Numbered from the stretch's first letter, positions 34,466 through 42,071 are shown. The stretch is 64,000 bases of DNA from Gramella jeungdoensis (GCF_023805255.1 NZ_JAMSCK010000002.1:124001-188000); one strand, 5' to 3'. Program-made: numbers and translations. The notes: a model not told the origin generated them from the letters alone.

Positions 34466-35089
34466 TTGGAAGAAACAAAACTATTCCTCATTACTTATTT
34501 TGCGGCATTTCTAGGGGTGGTGCCCCCGGGGCTGGTTAATATGACGGTCGCCAAGACCTGTGTGGAGCGAGGTAAGAAAAATGGGATGTATGTTGCTGTG
34601 GGAGCAGCAATTGTAGTATTAATCCAGGCTTTTATTGCCGTACTGCTAGCAAAGTATATTTTTGATCATCCTTTCGTGCGAAAGATGCTTTTAAGAGCAG
34701 GCCTGGTAATCTTTTCCATTCTTTTTGTCTATTTTTTTCTGAAGGCAAGGAAAAAGAGAAAATTTGAACATTCAGCAAAAGAAGCCGATGCACACAGTAT
34801 TCTTAAGGGAATGCTGGTGGCAGTATTAAACCTTTTTCCAATTCCTTATTTTGTGGCAATAGCGGGAGCCATGGACCTTAGTGATACGGTTACTTATGAC
34901 TGGTCTATGATAATTTCATTCTCTTTTGCGGCTGCTCTGGGTACTTTCAGTACACTTTATATTTATGTGCTATCCTTTGCGAAGATTGAGGAAAAGGTCG
35001 ATTCTTTCGCGAAATACTCCAATTATTTTATGGCTGGCCTAATGATGGTACTTATCGTTATTACTCTGGTAAGGATGTATAATTTTTAA
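34466..35089 (+). CDS. LysE/RhtB-family amino-acid exporter-like protein
   Basis: The only start that keeps the first membrane helix is TTG at 34466, six bases after trmB. The 207-residue protein has six predicted helices and the N-terminal LysE-type signature FLGVVPPGLVNMTVAKTCVERGKKNG (split by helix boundaries). Family members export basic or neutral amino acids; the substrate here is unknown. The next gene begins two bases after its stop, so trmB, this gene and the alkyltransferase-like gene form one operon. Confidence 0.8.
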   Translation: MEETKLFLITYFAAFLGVVPPGLVNMTVAKTCVERGKKNGMYVAVGAAIVVLIQAFIAVLLAKYIFDHPFVRKMLLRAGLVIFSILFVYFFLKARKKRKFEHSAKEADAHSILKGMLVAVLNLFPIPYFVAIAGAMDLSDTVTYDWSMIISFSFAAALGTFSTLYIYVLSFAKIEEKVDSFAKYSNYFMAGLMMVLIVITLVRMYNF

Positions 35090-35091
35090 GT

Positions 35092-35424
35092 ATGGATGAT
35101 AACCAGGGCTTTTTTGAAAGGGTTTATGAGGTTTGCAGGCATATTCCTGAAGGAAGAGTAACTTCATATGGAGCAATAGCGAAATATCTCGGAGCCGCCA
35201 GGAGCGCCAGGATGGTTGGCTGGGCAATGAATTCATCTAAGAACTTAGAAGATGTCCCGGCTCACAGGGTGGTTAACAGGAATGGTATGCTCACCGGTAA
35301 AAGTCATTTTGGAGGGAGTGATGCCATGCAACAGCTTTTGGAAGAGGAAGGAGTTCCGGTGAAGAGCCTGCAGGTTCAGGATTTTGAGAAATTCTTCTGG
35401 GATCCCATGAAAGAGCTTCCATAA
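35092..35424 (+). CDS. Alkyltransferase-like (ATL) DNA repair protein
   Basis: The 110-residue protein corresponds to the DNA-binding domain of O6-alkylguanine-DNA methyltransferases: VTSYGAIAKYLG helix-turn-helix with Tyr26 for base flipping, ARMVGWAM (Arg40 finger) and NRNGML. The active-site PCHR is PAHR here (56-59), so the methyl-accepting Cys is Ala. That defines ATL proteins, which bind O6-alkylguanine without repairing it and hand the site to nucleotide excision repair. It is annotated as MGMT-like by homology but should not be able to transfer alkyl groups. Confidence 0.88.
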   Translation: MDDNQGFFERVYEVCRHIPEGRVTSYGAIAKYLGAARSARMVGWAMNSSKNLEDVPAHRVVNRNGMLTGKSHFGGSDAMQQLLEEEGVPVKSLQVQDFEKFFWDPMKELP

Positions 35425-35512
35425 AATAAGGGCATTTATTTCTCTATAATTTCCGGTTATTTCCCCATAAATCTATTATTGCTAAATTCTTCGTATTCTT
35501 AGCTTTTCCACC

Positions 35513-35520
35513 TATATTTG
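35513..35520 (+). promoter_or_regulatory. Candidate -7 promoter element for the mrp cluster
   Basis: Plus-strand TATATTTG, 48 bp upstream of the mrp ATG at 35569. The 144-bp spacer otherwise shows no gene. Confidence 0.5.
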
Positions 35521-35568
35521 CATTTAGAATCAATCTATATAAGCTAAAGATCTGATTAAAACCGGTCT

Positions 35569-36705
35569 ATGAAATTAAACAGAAAAGATATTTTAAAAGC
35601 CCTGGAAACTATCTCTGTAGCAGGAGAAGGAAAGAATATGGTGGAAAGCGGCGTAGTTCAAAACGTAATGACATTTGGTGATGAAGTGGTGGTTGATCTG
35701 GTTCTTCAGAATCCCGCCCTTCATATAAAGAAAAGAGCCGAGGTGGATGTAATGAAGGTTATCCACGAAAAAGTTTACCAAAAAGCCAAGGTCAAGGTAA
35801 ATATAAAAGTACAGGCTCCGGAGAAGAAGAAACCGGAGATTAAAGGAAAACCAATTCCCGGGATTCAGAATATAATAGCTGTGGCTTCCGGAAAGGGAGG
35901 GGTAGGTAAATCTACCGTTACTGCAAACCTTGCCGTGACCCTTTCTAAGATGGGATTCAAGGTTGGAATTCTGGATGCCGATATCTATGGTCCATCAGCA
36001 CCCATTATGTTTGATGTAGAGGCTGAAAGGCCGCTCTCTGTGAATGTAGATGGAAAATCCAAGATGAAACCTATTGAGAATTACGGGGTTAAGATCCTCT
36101 CTATCGGGTTCTTTACCAAACCAAATCAGGCTGTGGTATGGAGGGGTCCTATGGCTGCAAAGGCATTGAATCAAATGATCTTTGATGCCGCGTGGGGAGA
36201 ACTGGATTTCCTTCTGGTAGATCTTCCTCCGGGAACAGGTGATATTCATCTTTCTATTATGCAGTCATTGCCAATTACAGGATCTGTAATAGTTAGTACC
36301 CCGCAAAATGTGGCGCTTGCCGATGCTAAAAAAGGTGTTGCAATGTTCCAGCAGGAAAGTATAAACGTACCTGTTTTGGGAATCATTGAGAATATGGCCT
36401 ATTTCACGCCGGAAGAATTGCCTGACAACAAATACTATATTTTTGGTAAGGAAGGAGCGAAAAATCTGTCTGAAGATCTTAAGGTGCCTTTCCTTGGAGA
36501 AATACCACTGGTGCAGAGTCTAAGGGAGTCCGGAGATATAGGACGGCCTGCAGCCTTACAAACAGCCACTCCTCTGGAAGCGGCTTTCGAGAATATCACA
36601 AGAAATATGGTACAGGAAACCGTAAACAGAAATAAGAGTCTGCCTCCAACCGAAGCGATTAAGATTACTACCATGGCAGGATGCAGTGCTGTTAATAAGA
36701 AATAA
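35569..36705 (+). CDS. mrp: Mrp/ApbC-family Fe-S carrier ATPase
   Basis: The 378-residue protein has an N-terminal MIP18/DUF59 domain (1 to about 85) and a P-loop ATPase domain with deviant Walker A GKGGVGKST (108-116), DADIYGPSAP and DLPPGTGD. Mrp proteins carry 4Fe-4S clusters to targets as homodimers. The usual CXXC near the C-terminus, after ENM, is absent: the segment reads ENMAYFTPEELPDNKYYIFG. A single Cys occurs near the end (AGCSAV). It is followed with no gap by a NifU-type scaffold gene, which fits Fe-S assembly. Confidence 0.92.
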   Translation: MKLNRKDILKALETISVAGEGKNMVESGVVQNVMTFGDEVVVDLVLQNPALHIKKRAEVDVMKVIHEKVYQKAKVKVNIKVQAPEKKKPEIKGKPIPGIQNIIAVASGKGGVGKSTVTANLAVTLSKMGFKVGILDADIYGPSAPIMFDVEAERPLSVNVDGKSKMKPIENYGVKILSIGFFTKPNQAVVWRGPMAAKALNQMIFDAAWGELDFLLVDLPPGTGDIHLSIMQSLPITGSVIVSTPQNVALADAKKGVAMFQQESINVPVLGIIENMAYFTPEELPDNKYYIFGKEGAKNLSEDLKVPFLGEIPLVQSLRESGDIGRPAALQTATPLEAAFENITRNMVQETVNRNKSLPPTEAIKITTMAGCSAVNKK

Positions 36706-36948
36706 ATGACAAGCGAAGAAGTTAAAATTAATGTTGAAAAGGCCCTTGCAGAGATTCGTCCTTTCCTGGAAAGTGACGGAGGAAATATCTCTCTGGTGTC
36801 TATTGAAGATGACAGGCTGGTTAAGGTTCAGCTGGAAGGCGCATGCGTAGGATGCACTGTTAACCAGATGACCCTTAAAAGTGGTGTGGAGATGACCATA
36901 AAGAAGTATGTGCCTCAGATTGAGCAAGTGGTTAACATCGAAAAATAA
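36706..36948 (+). CDS. NifU C-terminal-domain Fe-S scaffold protein
   Basis: This 80-residue protein is a stand-alone NifU C-domain with the cluster-binding CXXC at 47-50 (GACVGCT) and the conserved LESDGGNISL (21-30). Such NFU proteins hold and pass on 4Fe-4S clusters. It starts on the base after the mrp stop (TAAATG), so the two are coupled; together they look like a scaffold-carrier pair. Confidence 0.94.
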   Translation: MTSEEVKINVEKALAEIRPFLESDGGNISLVSIEDDRLVKVQLEGACVGCTVNQMTLKSGVEMTIKKYVPQIEQVVNIEK

Positions 36949-36978
36949 GACCTGCCTGCGTTTAATTGAAGTCAGAAC

Positions 36979-38040
36979 ATGATTAAAACCGATATACTTA
37001 TCATTGGTGCCGGGCCAACCGGCCTTTTTGCTGTTTTTGAAGCAGGATTGTTAAAACTGAAATGTCACCTGATAGATGCCCTACCTCAACCGGGAGGACA
37101 ATGTTCCGAGATATATCCCAAAAAACCGATCTATGATATTCCCGGATTTCCGGAAGTTCTGGCGGGAGATCTTGTAGATAATCTGATGGAGCAGATCAAG
37201 CCTTTTGAGCCGGGATTTACCCTTGGTGAAAGAGCTGAGACAATAGATAAACAGGAAGATGGTAGCTTTATTGTTACTACCAGTAAAGGAACAAAACACC
37301 ATGCTCCGGTAGTTGTGATCGCTGGTGGACTTGGAAGCTTTGAGCCGCGAAAACCCCCTATTCCTTGTATTAAAAAATTTGAAGATAAGGGAGTCGCCTA
37401 TATAATTCGTGATCCGGAAATTTACCGGGATAAAAAAGTGGTTATTGCAGGTGGCGGTGATTCTGCTTTAGACTGGAGTATCTATCTTGCAGAGATCGCG
37501 AAGGAAGTTTCACTCGTACATCGTAGAAAGGACTTTAGAGGTGCTTTGGATTCGGTTGAAAAAGTAGAGGAGTTATCGAAGATAGGTAAGATCAATCTGA
37601 TCACTGATGCCGAAGTAGTGGATCTTAAAGGAGAGGGCAGCCTTAAATCTGTACTTATCAGGCATAAAGATGAGGCCAGAGGAGAAGAGTTGAAAGAAAC
37701 GGATTATTTTATTCCATTGTTTGGCTTGTCCCCAAAGTTAGGACCTATTGCAAACTGGGGTCTTGAGATAGAAAAGAATGCAATAAAGGTGGATAATTCA
37801 TATGATTATCAAACGAATATTCCCGGGATCTATGCTATTGGAGATGTGAACACCTACAAAGGGAAGCTTAAACTTATACTTTGCGGCTTCCATGAAGCGG
37901 CTATCATGTGCCAGAGTGCTTATCAGCGAATAAACCCTGATAAGAAATATGTTATGAAATATACTACAGTAAGTGGTGTGAATGGGTTTGATGGTAGTAA
38001 AAAAGAGGCTAAAAAAGAGGTGATAAGAAGTATCAAATAA
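36979..38040 (+). CDS. Thioredoxin-reductase-like ferredoxin-NADP+ reductase
   Basis: The 353-residue flavoprotein has the FAD site IIGAGPTGLFAVFEAG (7-22), the NADPH-site VVIAGGGDSALDWSIYL, and the C-terminal FAD motif GIYAIGDVNTYKGKLKL. It lacks the redox CXXC of thioredoxin reductase, placing it with the YumC-type ferredoxin (flavodoxin) NADP+ reductases. The adrenodoxin-type ferredoxin encoded 87 bp downstream is the obvious electron partner. It follows the mrp-nifU pair by 30 bp. Confidence 0.92.
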   Translation: MIKTDILIIGAGPTGLFAVFEAGLLKLKCHLIDALPQPGGQCSEIYPKKPIYDIPGFPEVLAGDLVDNLMEQIKPFEPGFTLGERAETIDKQEDGSFIVTTSKGTKHHAPVVVIAGGLGSFEPRKPPIPCIKKFEDKGVAYIIRDPEIYRDKKVVIAGGGDSALDWSIYLAEIAKEVSLVHRRKDFRGALDSVEKVEELSKIGKINLITDAEVVDLKGEGSLKSVLIRHKDEARGEELKETDYFIPLFGLSPKLGPIANWGLEIEKNAIKVDNSYDYQTNIPGIYAIGDVNTYKGKLKLILCGFHEAAIMCQSAYQRINPDKKYVMKYTTVSGVNGFDGSKKEAKKEVIRSIK

Positions 38041-38127
38041 ACATCTTCATATAACTACATATTCCACGTCTAAAAAATTCTGTAATAAAATCAGAATCAC
38101 GATATTTGGGACCAGATTAAAGAAATT

Positions 38128-38463
38128 ATGTCTGATATTAAAATTACTATTATAGACAGGGAGGGGGAAGCTCATACCATAGATGCTCCTACCGATATGA
38201 ACATGAACCTCATGGAAGTAATTCGTTCTTACGAACTGGCTCCTGAGGGAACTATAGGAATTTGTGGTGGCATGGCCATGTGTGCTTCCTGTCAGTGCTA
38301 TATGCTTAATTATGAACATATGCTTCCCGAAAAAAGTATTGAAGAGGAAGATATGCTTGATCAGGCATTTTTGGTGGAAGATAATAGCAGGCTTAGCTGT
38401 CAGATCCCCATAACCGAAGAGCTTGATGGGCTTGAGGTGAAAATCGCACCTGCCTCAGAATAG
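38128..38463 (+). CDS. Adrenodoxin-type 2Fe-2S ferredoxin
   Basis: The 111-residue protein has the 2Fe-2S ligands Cys46-X5-Cys52-X2-Cys55 (GICGGMAMCASC) and a fourth Cys at 91 (LSCQ), the vertebrate/bacterial adrenodoxin spacing, and an acidic helix region (SIEEEDMLDQA) for partner docking. It carries one electron, probably from the upstream reductase to an Fe-S assembly or mono-oxygenase partner. It ends the mrp cluster. Confidence 0.94.
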   Translation: MSDIKITIIDREGEAHTIDAPTDMNMNLMEVIRSYELAPEGTIGICGGMAMCASCQCYMLNYEHMLPEKSIEEEDMLDQAFLVEDNSRLSCQIPITEELDGLEVKIAPASE

Positions 38464-38527
38464 ACTATAGTCTTTAGTCTGTAGTTCGGAGTATTTTTAT
38501 CGATGATGTTAGAGGGGAAATCCCAAA

Positions 38528-38555
38528 GTCACTGCGAGTGAAACGAAGCAGTCTC
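38528..38555. repeat. Short REP-like repeat (copy 1)
   Basis: The segment GTCACTGCGAGTGAAACGAAGCAG matches one arm of the palindrome at 41959-42016 and the element at 39663-39740. It is in the convergent ferredoxin / DUF3050 spacer. Confidence 0.6.
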
Positions 38556-38581
38556 TTCCAGTTCAAAAATAGCCCGGCTAA

Positions 38582-39367
38582 TTAAGCATATTCCAGTTCA
38601 GCCTTTTTCTCTATCTCGGCTTCTATCCCATTCCAGAGTTCAAGCCTGCTTTTTAATGAGGTTTCGGCTGTTTCTTTTACAGCATTCCATTTGGTTTGAT
38701 CATCACCGCATAGGTCTTCAACCATTTTGAAAGCCATTGGGCCGTGTTCGTCTTCGTCCAGCTCGATATGCCTGTCAAAATAATATTTGAAGAGATTAAG
38801 ATCTTCATCCGGAAAATTCTTCTGTACTTTTTCAATAATGGAAGAGAACATTGCGGGAATCAGTCCTTCCCTGCCAAATGTAAATGATGAAGCTATTTTG
38901 TGTGGTCCATTGCTATAGACCACCTCAAAGGTGTTTTTTAAGAATTGCTTGATGCTTACAGGTAGCTTGCTTGTAGCAATGATCAAAAAGACATCGGTTC
39001 CGTGGGTCACGTGAAGAAGAAAATCCTGAATCTTTTTTTTGTTAGCCCCTGCGGCGGTCATGGCATCCAGGTACATCTCGAAATGACTCTGTCTTTCTCC
39101 ATTTAAATTGATATCGGTCTCTTCAGCAAGTACTATTTCATTGATGAGATAACGTGTTTCCGGATCTCCTACAGGTAACCACGGATTTGTAGTTTTGGTA
39201 AGTCGTTCCTGTAAAGCGGTTAGGAGAGACATGAAATCCCATACTGCAAAAACATGGTGCTCCATGAAGATCTGCAGGTGCTGCGGTGAATTTATCTTTT
39301 TGTAAAGTGAATGATTTATTAACTGATTGGTTAGAGGTTCTAAACTTGCGTTTATCTCTTTTATCAT
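38582..39367 (-). CDS. DUF3050 protein, heme-oxygenase-like fold
   Basis: The 261-residue all-helical protein matches DUF3050 in length and in the blocks FMEHHVFAVWDFMSLL (about 34-49), INEIVLAEETDIN (about 75-87) and YFDRHIELDEDEHGPM (about 198-213). The spacing of acidic residues and His resembles the metal ligands of heme-oxygenase-like diiron oxidases, which suggests but does not prove a metal-dependent oxidase. Substrate unknown. It is monocistronic, with a -7 element upstream and a REP-like repeat downstream. Confidence 0.8.
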   Translation of the reverse strand: MIKEINASLEPLTNQLINHSLYKKINSPQHLQIFMEHHVFAVWDFMSLLTALQERLTKTTNPWLPVGDPETRYLINEIVLAEETDINLNGERQSHFEMYLDAMTAAGANKKKIQDFLLHVTHGTDVFLIIATSKLPVSIKQFLKNTFEVVYSNGPHKIASSFTFGREGLIPAMFSSIIEKVQKNFPDEDLNLFKYYFDRHIELDEDEHGPMAFKMVEDLCGDDQTKWNAVKETAETSLKSRLELWNGIEAEIEKKAELEYA

Positions 39368-39384
39368 ATAGAATCAATTTTTTG

Positions 39385-39392
39385 CAAAGGTA
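39385..39392 (-). promoter_or_regulatory. Candidate -7 promoter element for the DUF3050 gene
   Basis: Minus-strand TACCTTTG matches TAnnTTTG, 17 bp upstream of the ATG. Confidence 0.5.
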
Positions 39393-39476
39393 AAATCTGA
39401 AAGAGGAATTATAAAATCTTAGAGAGTTTTTAATGCTTGTTTAACTCAGATTATCAGCATATTGAATTAATTTAAT

Positions 39477-39659
39477 ATGATGGCTCTTCAGAATATACAT
39501 ATCATAAAAGTGATAGTGTTCTATTCCAAAAAATCCAAAGATTATCTTCGGGTAGAGGGTGTTGTGGCCAAAAAACCAAAGCCTTTAAAAAAAGAATGCT
39601 GTGAAAAATATAAAAAGGGCAAGCGCTGTAAGCGTTGCCCTTGTTTTGATCTTTTGTAA
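39477..39659 (+). CDS. Small Cys-rich protein of unknown function
   Basis: The 60-residue basic protein has a short hydrophobic start and a C-terminal cluster ECCEKYKKGKRCKRCPCFDLL with five Cys, suggesting a metal site. I recall similar short CCEKYKK...CxxCP proteins in Flavobacteria, but no function. The last 15 codons lie inside a strong inverted repeat (39615-39642: AAGGGCAAGCGCT with AGCGTTGCCCTT, one bulge) followed by T-rich sequence, so the coding end doubles as a terminator-like hairpin. It is not clear whether the protein or the hairpin is the main function. Confidence 0.5.
   Translation: MMALQNIHIIKVIVFYSKKSKDYLRVEGVVAKKPKPLKKECCEKYKKGKRCKRCPCFDLL
39615..39642 (+). terminator. Hairpin inside the 3' end of the Cys-rich ORF
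   Basis: A near-perfect 12-bp stem with a three-base loop followed by TTGTTTTGATCTTTT. It may end transcription of the small gene. It overlaps its coding region. Confidence 0.5.
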
Positions 39660-39662
39660 AAT

Positions 39663-39740
39663 GTCACTGCGAGGGAATGAAATGACCGAAGCAGTCTATT
39701 TATAAGATTGCTTCTCCGCCTATAACGGATCGCAATGACA
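39663..39740. repeat. REP-like inverted repeat (copy 2)
   Basis: Starts GTCACTGCGAGGGAATGAAATG and ends GCAATGACA, with GAAGCAGTCT and GATTGCTTC arms inside. The same phrase is found at 38528 and 41959. Confidence 0.7.
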
Positions 39741-39765
39741 ACTCGTTTAAAATGAATTCTGCCGG

Positions 39766-39823
39766 ACTGAGCCTGTCGAAGTCCGAGTTTTGACAAATGC
39801 GCTTCGTAAAGCTCAGCGCGTCA
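39766..39823. repeat. REP-like repeat of a second type (CTGAGCCTGTCGAAG)
   Basis: The arm ACTGAGCCTGTCGAAG is followed by GCGCTTCGTAAAGCTCAGCGCG, which can fold on itself. It directly precedes the stop of the acyl-CoA dehydrogenase gene. Confidence 0.6.
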
Positions 39824-39825
39824 AA

Positions 39826-41001
39826 CTAAAAAGCAGGAATGCCGGTAATATCCATTCCGGTGATAAGAAGGTGAATGTCATGCGTACCTTCATAGGTGAT
39901 CACACTTTCCAGGTTCATCATATGGCGCATAATACTATATTCGCCGGTGATTCCCATTCCTCCTAATATCTGGCGGGCCTCTCTCGCGATCTTTATGGCC
40001 ATTTCCACATTGTTCCTTTTAGCCATTGAGATCTGCGCTGAGGTAGCTTTACCTTCATTTCTTAGCACTCCAAGTCTCCAGGCCATCAACTGTGCCTTGG
40101 TGATCTCTGTGATCATCTCTGCCAGTTTCTTTTGTTGAAGCTGTTTGGAGCCGATAGGTTTATCAAATTGGATACGCTCTTTAGCATATCTTAAAGCGGT
40201 GTCATAACAATCCATCGCGGCGCCGATTGCTCCCCAGGCAATTCCGTAGCGGGCAGAATCCAGACAGCCAAGAGGGGCTCCAAGCCCTGATTTATTGGGC
40301 ATAAGATTTTCTTTCGGAACCTTTACATTGTCAAATATAAGCTCCCCGGTAGCACTGGCTCTTAGCGACCATTTATTGTGAGTTTCGGGAGTGGAAAAAC
40401 CTTCCATTCCTCTTTCCACGATCAATCCATGAATCCTTCCTTCTTCATTCTTCGCCCATACGATTGCAATATCAGCGAAAGGCGCGTTGGAGATCCACAT
40501 TTTCGCCCCGTTGAGGAGATAATGATCGCCTTTGTCCTTAAAGTTGCTGACCATTCCACCCGGATTTGACCCGTAATCTGGTTCGGTGAGACCAAAACAA
40601 CCGATCATCTCCCCGGTCGCTAGTTTTGGTAAATACTTCTTTTTCTGCTCCTCGGTACCATACTTAAAAATAGGATACATAACCAGTGAGGACTGAACCG
40701 AGGCGGTAGAGCGTATTCCACTGTCTCCGCGTTCAATTTCCTGCATGATCAAACCATAAGAGATCTGGTCTAGACCTGCCCCTCCATATTCTTCTGGGAT
40801 ATAAGGTCCAAAAGCGCCAATTTCGGCAAGTCCTTTAATAAGTTGTTTCGGGAATTCTGCTTTTTGCGCAGCTTCTTCTATTATTGGAGAAACCTCACGC
40901 TTTACAAATTCGCGTGTGGCGTCCCGTACCATTTTATGTTCGTCGGTTAACAGCTCATCAAGATTGTAATAATCAGGAGCCTGGAATTGATCTGGTTTCA
41001 T
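39826..41001 (-). CDS. Glutaryl-CoA-dehydrogenase-type acyl-CoA dehydrogenase
   Basis: Using the ATG at 41001 (a TTG lies seven codons upstream), the 391-residue protein shows GDSGIRSTASVQSSLVMYPI, the FAD/substrate signature GLTEPDYGSNPGGM, QLMAWRLGVLRNEG and the catalytic base region TYEGTHDIHLLITG (Glu371). The SxxSVQSSLVMYPI and C-terminal GMDITGI pattern is closest to glutaryl-CoA dehydrogenase, which oxidises and decarboxylates glutaryl-CoA to crotonyl-CoA in lysine/tryptophan breakdown. A related straight-chain acyl-CoA dehydrogenase is the alternative. Promoter upstream; REP elements downstream. Confidence 0.9.
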   Translation of the reverse strand: MKPDQFQAPDYYNLDELLTDEHKMVRDATREFVKREVSPIIEEAAQKAEFPKQLIKGLAEIGAFGPYIPEEYGGAGLDQISYGLIMQEIERGDSGIRSTASVQSSLVMYPIFKYGTEEQKKKYLPKLATGEMIGCFGLTEPDYGSNPGGMVSNFKDKGDHYLLNGAKMWISNAPFADIAIVWAKNEEGRIHGLIVERGMEGFSTPETHNKWSLRASATGELIFDNVKVPKENLMPNKSGLGAPLGCLDSARYGIAWGAIGAAMDCYDTALRYAKERIQFDKPIGSKQLQQKKLAEMITEITKAQLMAWRLGVLRNEGKATSAQISMAKRNNVEMAIKIAREARQILGGMGITGEYSIMRHMMNLESVITYEGTHDIHLLITGMDITGIPAF

Positions 41002-41019
41002 TTTGTGTAGTGTTTCCAA

Positions 41020-41050
41020 CAAATGTAACCAAGTCTTTTATGAGAAGCAA
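41020..41050 (-). promoter_or_regulatory. Promoter of the acyl-CoA dehydrogenase gene (TTG-N20-TACATTTG)
   Basis: TTG (41048-41050, minus strand) and TACATTTG (41020-41027) are spaced 20 bp. The -7 box ends 18 bp before the ATG at 41001, which supports that start. Confidence 0.6.
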
Positions 41051-41071
41051 TCTTTTATTTTGAATGGTATT

Positions 41072-41104
41072 AAACCTGTGAGGTTTTCAAAATCTCACAG
41101 GTTT
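41072..41104. repeat. Palindromic AACCTGTGAG repeat (copy 1)
   Basis: AAACCTGTGAG (41072-41082) pairs with CTCACAGGTTT (41094-41104) around GTTTTCAAAAT. The same 15-base phrase AACCTGTGAGGTTTT forms the terminator at 45873-45907, so a related palindrome occurs twice in the window. Confidence 0.65.
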
Positions 41105-41113
41105 ATTTAAGTT

Positions 41114-41185
41114 GTCATGCTGTCCCGAAGCTTCGGGAGGTTCTGCATCTATATGGAAAGACCCCTGAAACAAGTTCAGGGTGAC
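41114..41185. repeat. REP-like inverted repeat (CCCGAAGCTTCGGGA type)
   Basis: Starts GTCATGCTGTCCCGAAGCTTCGGGAGG, which contains the perfect palindrome CCCGAAGCTTCGGG, and ends CCCTGAAACAAGTTCAGGGTGAC, itself a hairpin. Outer ends GTCA/TGAC are complementary, as in other copies. Confidence 0.7.
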
Positions 41186-41203
41186 GGCATCAGGTGAAGA
41201 TAA

Positions 41204-41929
41204 TTATAATTTCAGGTAGAAATCTTTCACCAAAGCCTTGAATTCTTCAGTGTAATTATGCCTTGAAATCTCCAAAATAAGTTCGTCGGTTTCTGTTTCA
41301 GTTTTTTCAAATCCAAAGCTGATAAGACTTCTTTTGATTGGAGCATTTTTATTGCCTTTAACCCTGGTAATTCGGTTTGGAAATAAAAGATGCTTTTTAC
41401 CAAGTTTCAAAGCTTTTTCTTCTTCAGAAAATGGGATAATGAGATCAAAATATCCTGTTTTGGAGAGTAGAAGGGAAGCTCCTTCAATAAGTTCGGCTAA
41501 GGGGAGTGCATCAGCAAACCTGGCTTTGTCGCGATTAATTTCACCTGATTTATAATTTTCAGAATAGAATGGGGGATTGGAAATAATAAGATCATATTTC
41601 TCTTCTTCATCCTGCATCTCATCAACAAATTCATCAAAGCCTGCGTGATAACAGAAAAGCCTGTCTCCCCAGTCGCTTTTTTCAAAGTTTTCAACGGCCT
41701 GCTCATAAGCATTATCCTCGATCTCCAGGGCATCGATCTGGAAAGCATCCGATCTTTGAGCGAGCATCAGAGCGATCAAACCCGTGCCTGTGCCAATATC
41801 CAGAATACTTTCAGGATTATGTTCCAGGGATGTCCAGGCACCAAGGAGGACTCCGTCTGTTCCAATTTTCATCGCACAACGGTCCTGGTCTATGCTGAAT
41901 TGTTTGAATTTGAATGGTTTTGGAGGCAT
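41204..41929 (-). CDS. tRNA1(Val) (adenine-37-N6)-methyltransferase
   Basis: The 241-residue SAM-dependent methyltransferase starts PFKFKQFSIDQDRCAMKIGTDGVLLG (two blocks, about 5-30), then SILDIGTGTGLIALMLAQ (41-58) and the N6-adenine motif NPPF at 118-121. This matches the TrmN6 (YfiC) family, which methylates A37 of tRNA1-Val. Other NPPF methyltransferases are possible but the N-terminal FxxxxFxIxQDxxAMKxGTDGVLLGAW pattern is characteristic. REP elements flank both sides. Confidence 0.9.
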   Translation of the reverse strand: MPPKPFKFKQFSIDQDRCAMKIGTDGVLLGAWTSLEHNPESILDIGTGTGLIALMLAQRSDAFQIDALEIEDNAYEQAVENFEKSDWGDRLFCYHAGFDEFVDEMQDEEEKYDLIISNPPFYSENYKSGEINRDKARFADALPLAELIEGASLLLSKTGYFDLIIPFSEEEKALKLGKKHLLFPNRITRVKGNKNAPIKRSLISFGFEKTETETDELILEISRHNYTEEFKALVKDFYLKL

Positions 41930-41958
41930 AATATTGAATTGTACTTAAGAGTTCAAAA

Positions 41959-42016
41959 GTCATTGCGAACGAAGTGAAGCAATCTCATTAGACTGCTTCG
42001 TTTCACTCGCAGTGAC
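41959..42016. repeat. REP-like perfect-arm palindrome (copy 3)
   Basis: The left arm GTCATTGCGAACGAAGTGAAGCAATCT is the near-inverse complement of the right arm AGACTGCTTCGTTTCACTCGCAGTGAC, giving a long hairpin. The right arm matches the element at 38528. Confidence 0.75.
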
Positions 42017-42036
42017 ACTTTTTAATTTTGGAAAAC

Positions 42037-42071
42037 AAAAAAGAGGTCCTAAATAAATAAGACCTCTTTTT
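42037..42071 (-). terminator. Terminator after tsf
   Basis: AAAAAGAGGTC (42037-42047) pairs with GACCTCTTTTT (42061-42071); on the minus strand the stem is followed by a T-rich run. It lies 21 bp after the tsf stop. Confidence 0.85.

Noticed and set aside
36556-36927. 123-residue frame opposite mrp and the NFU gene
   Set aside because: Antisense to two conserved Fe-S proteins; no plausible function.
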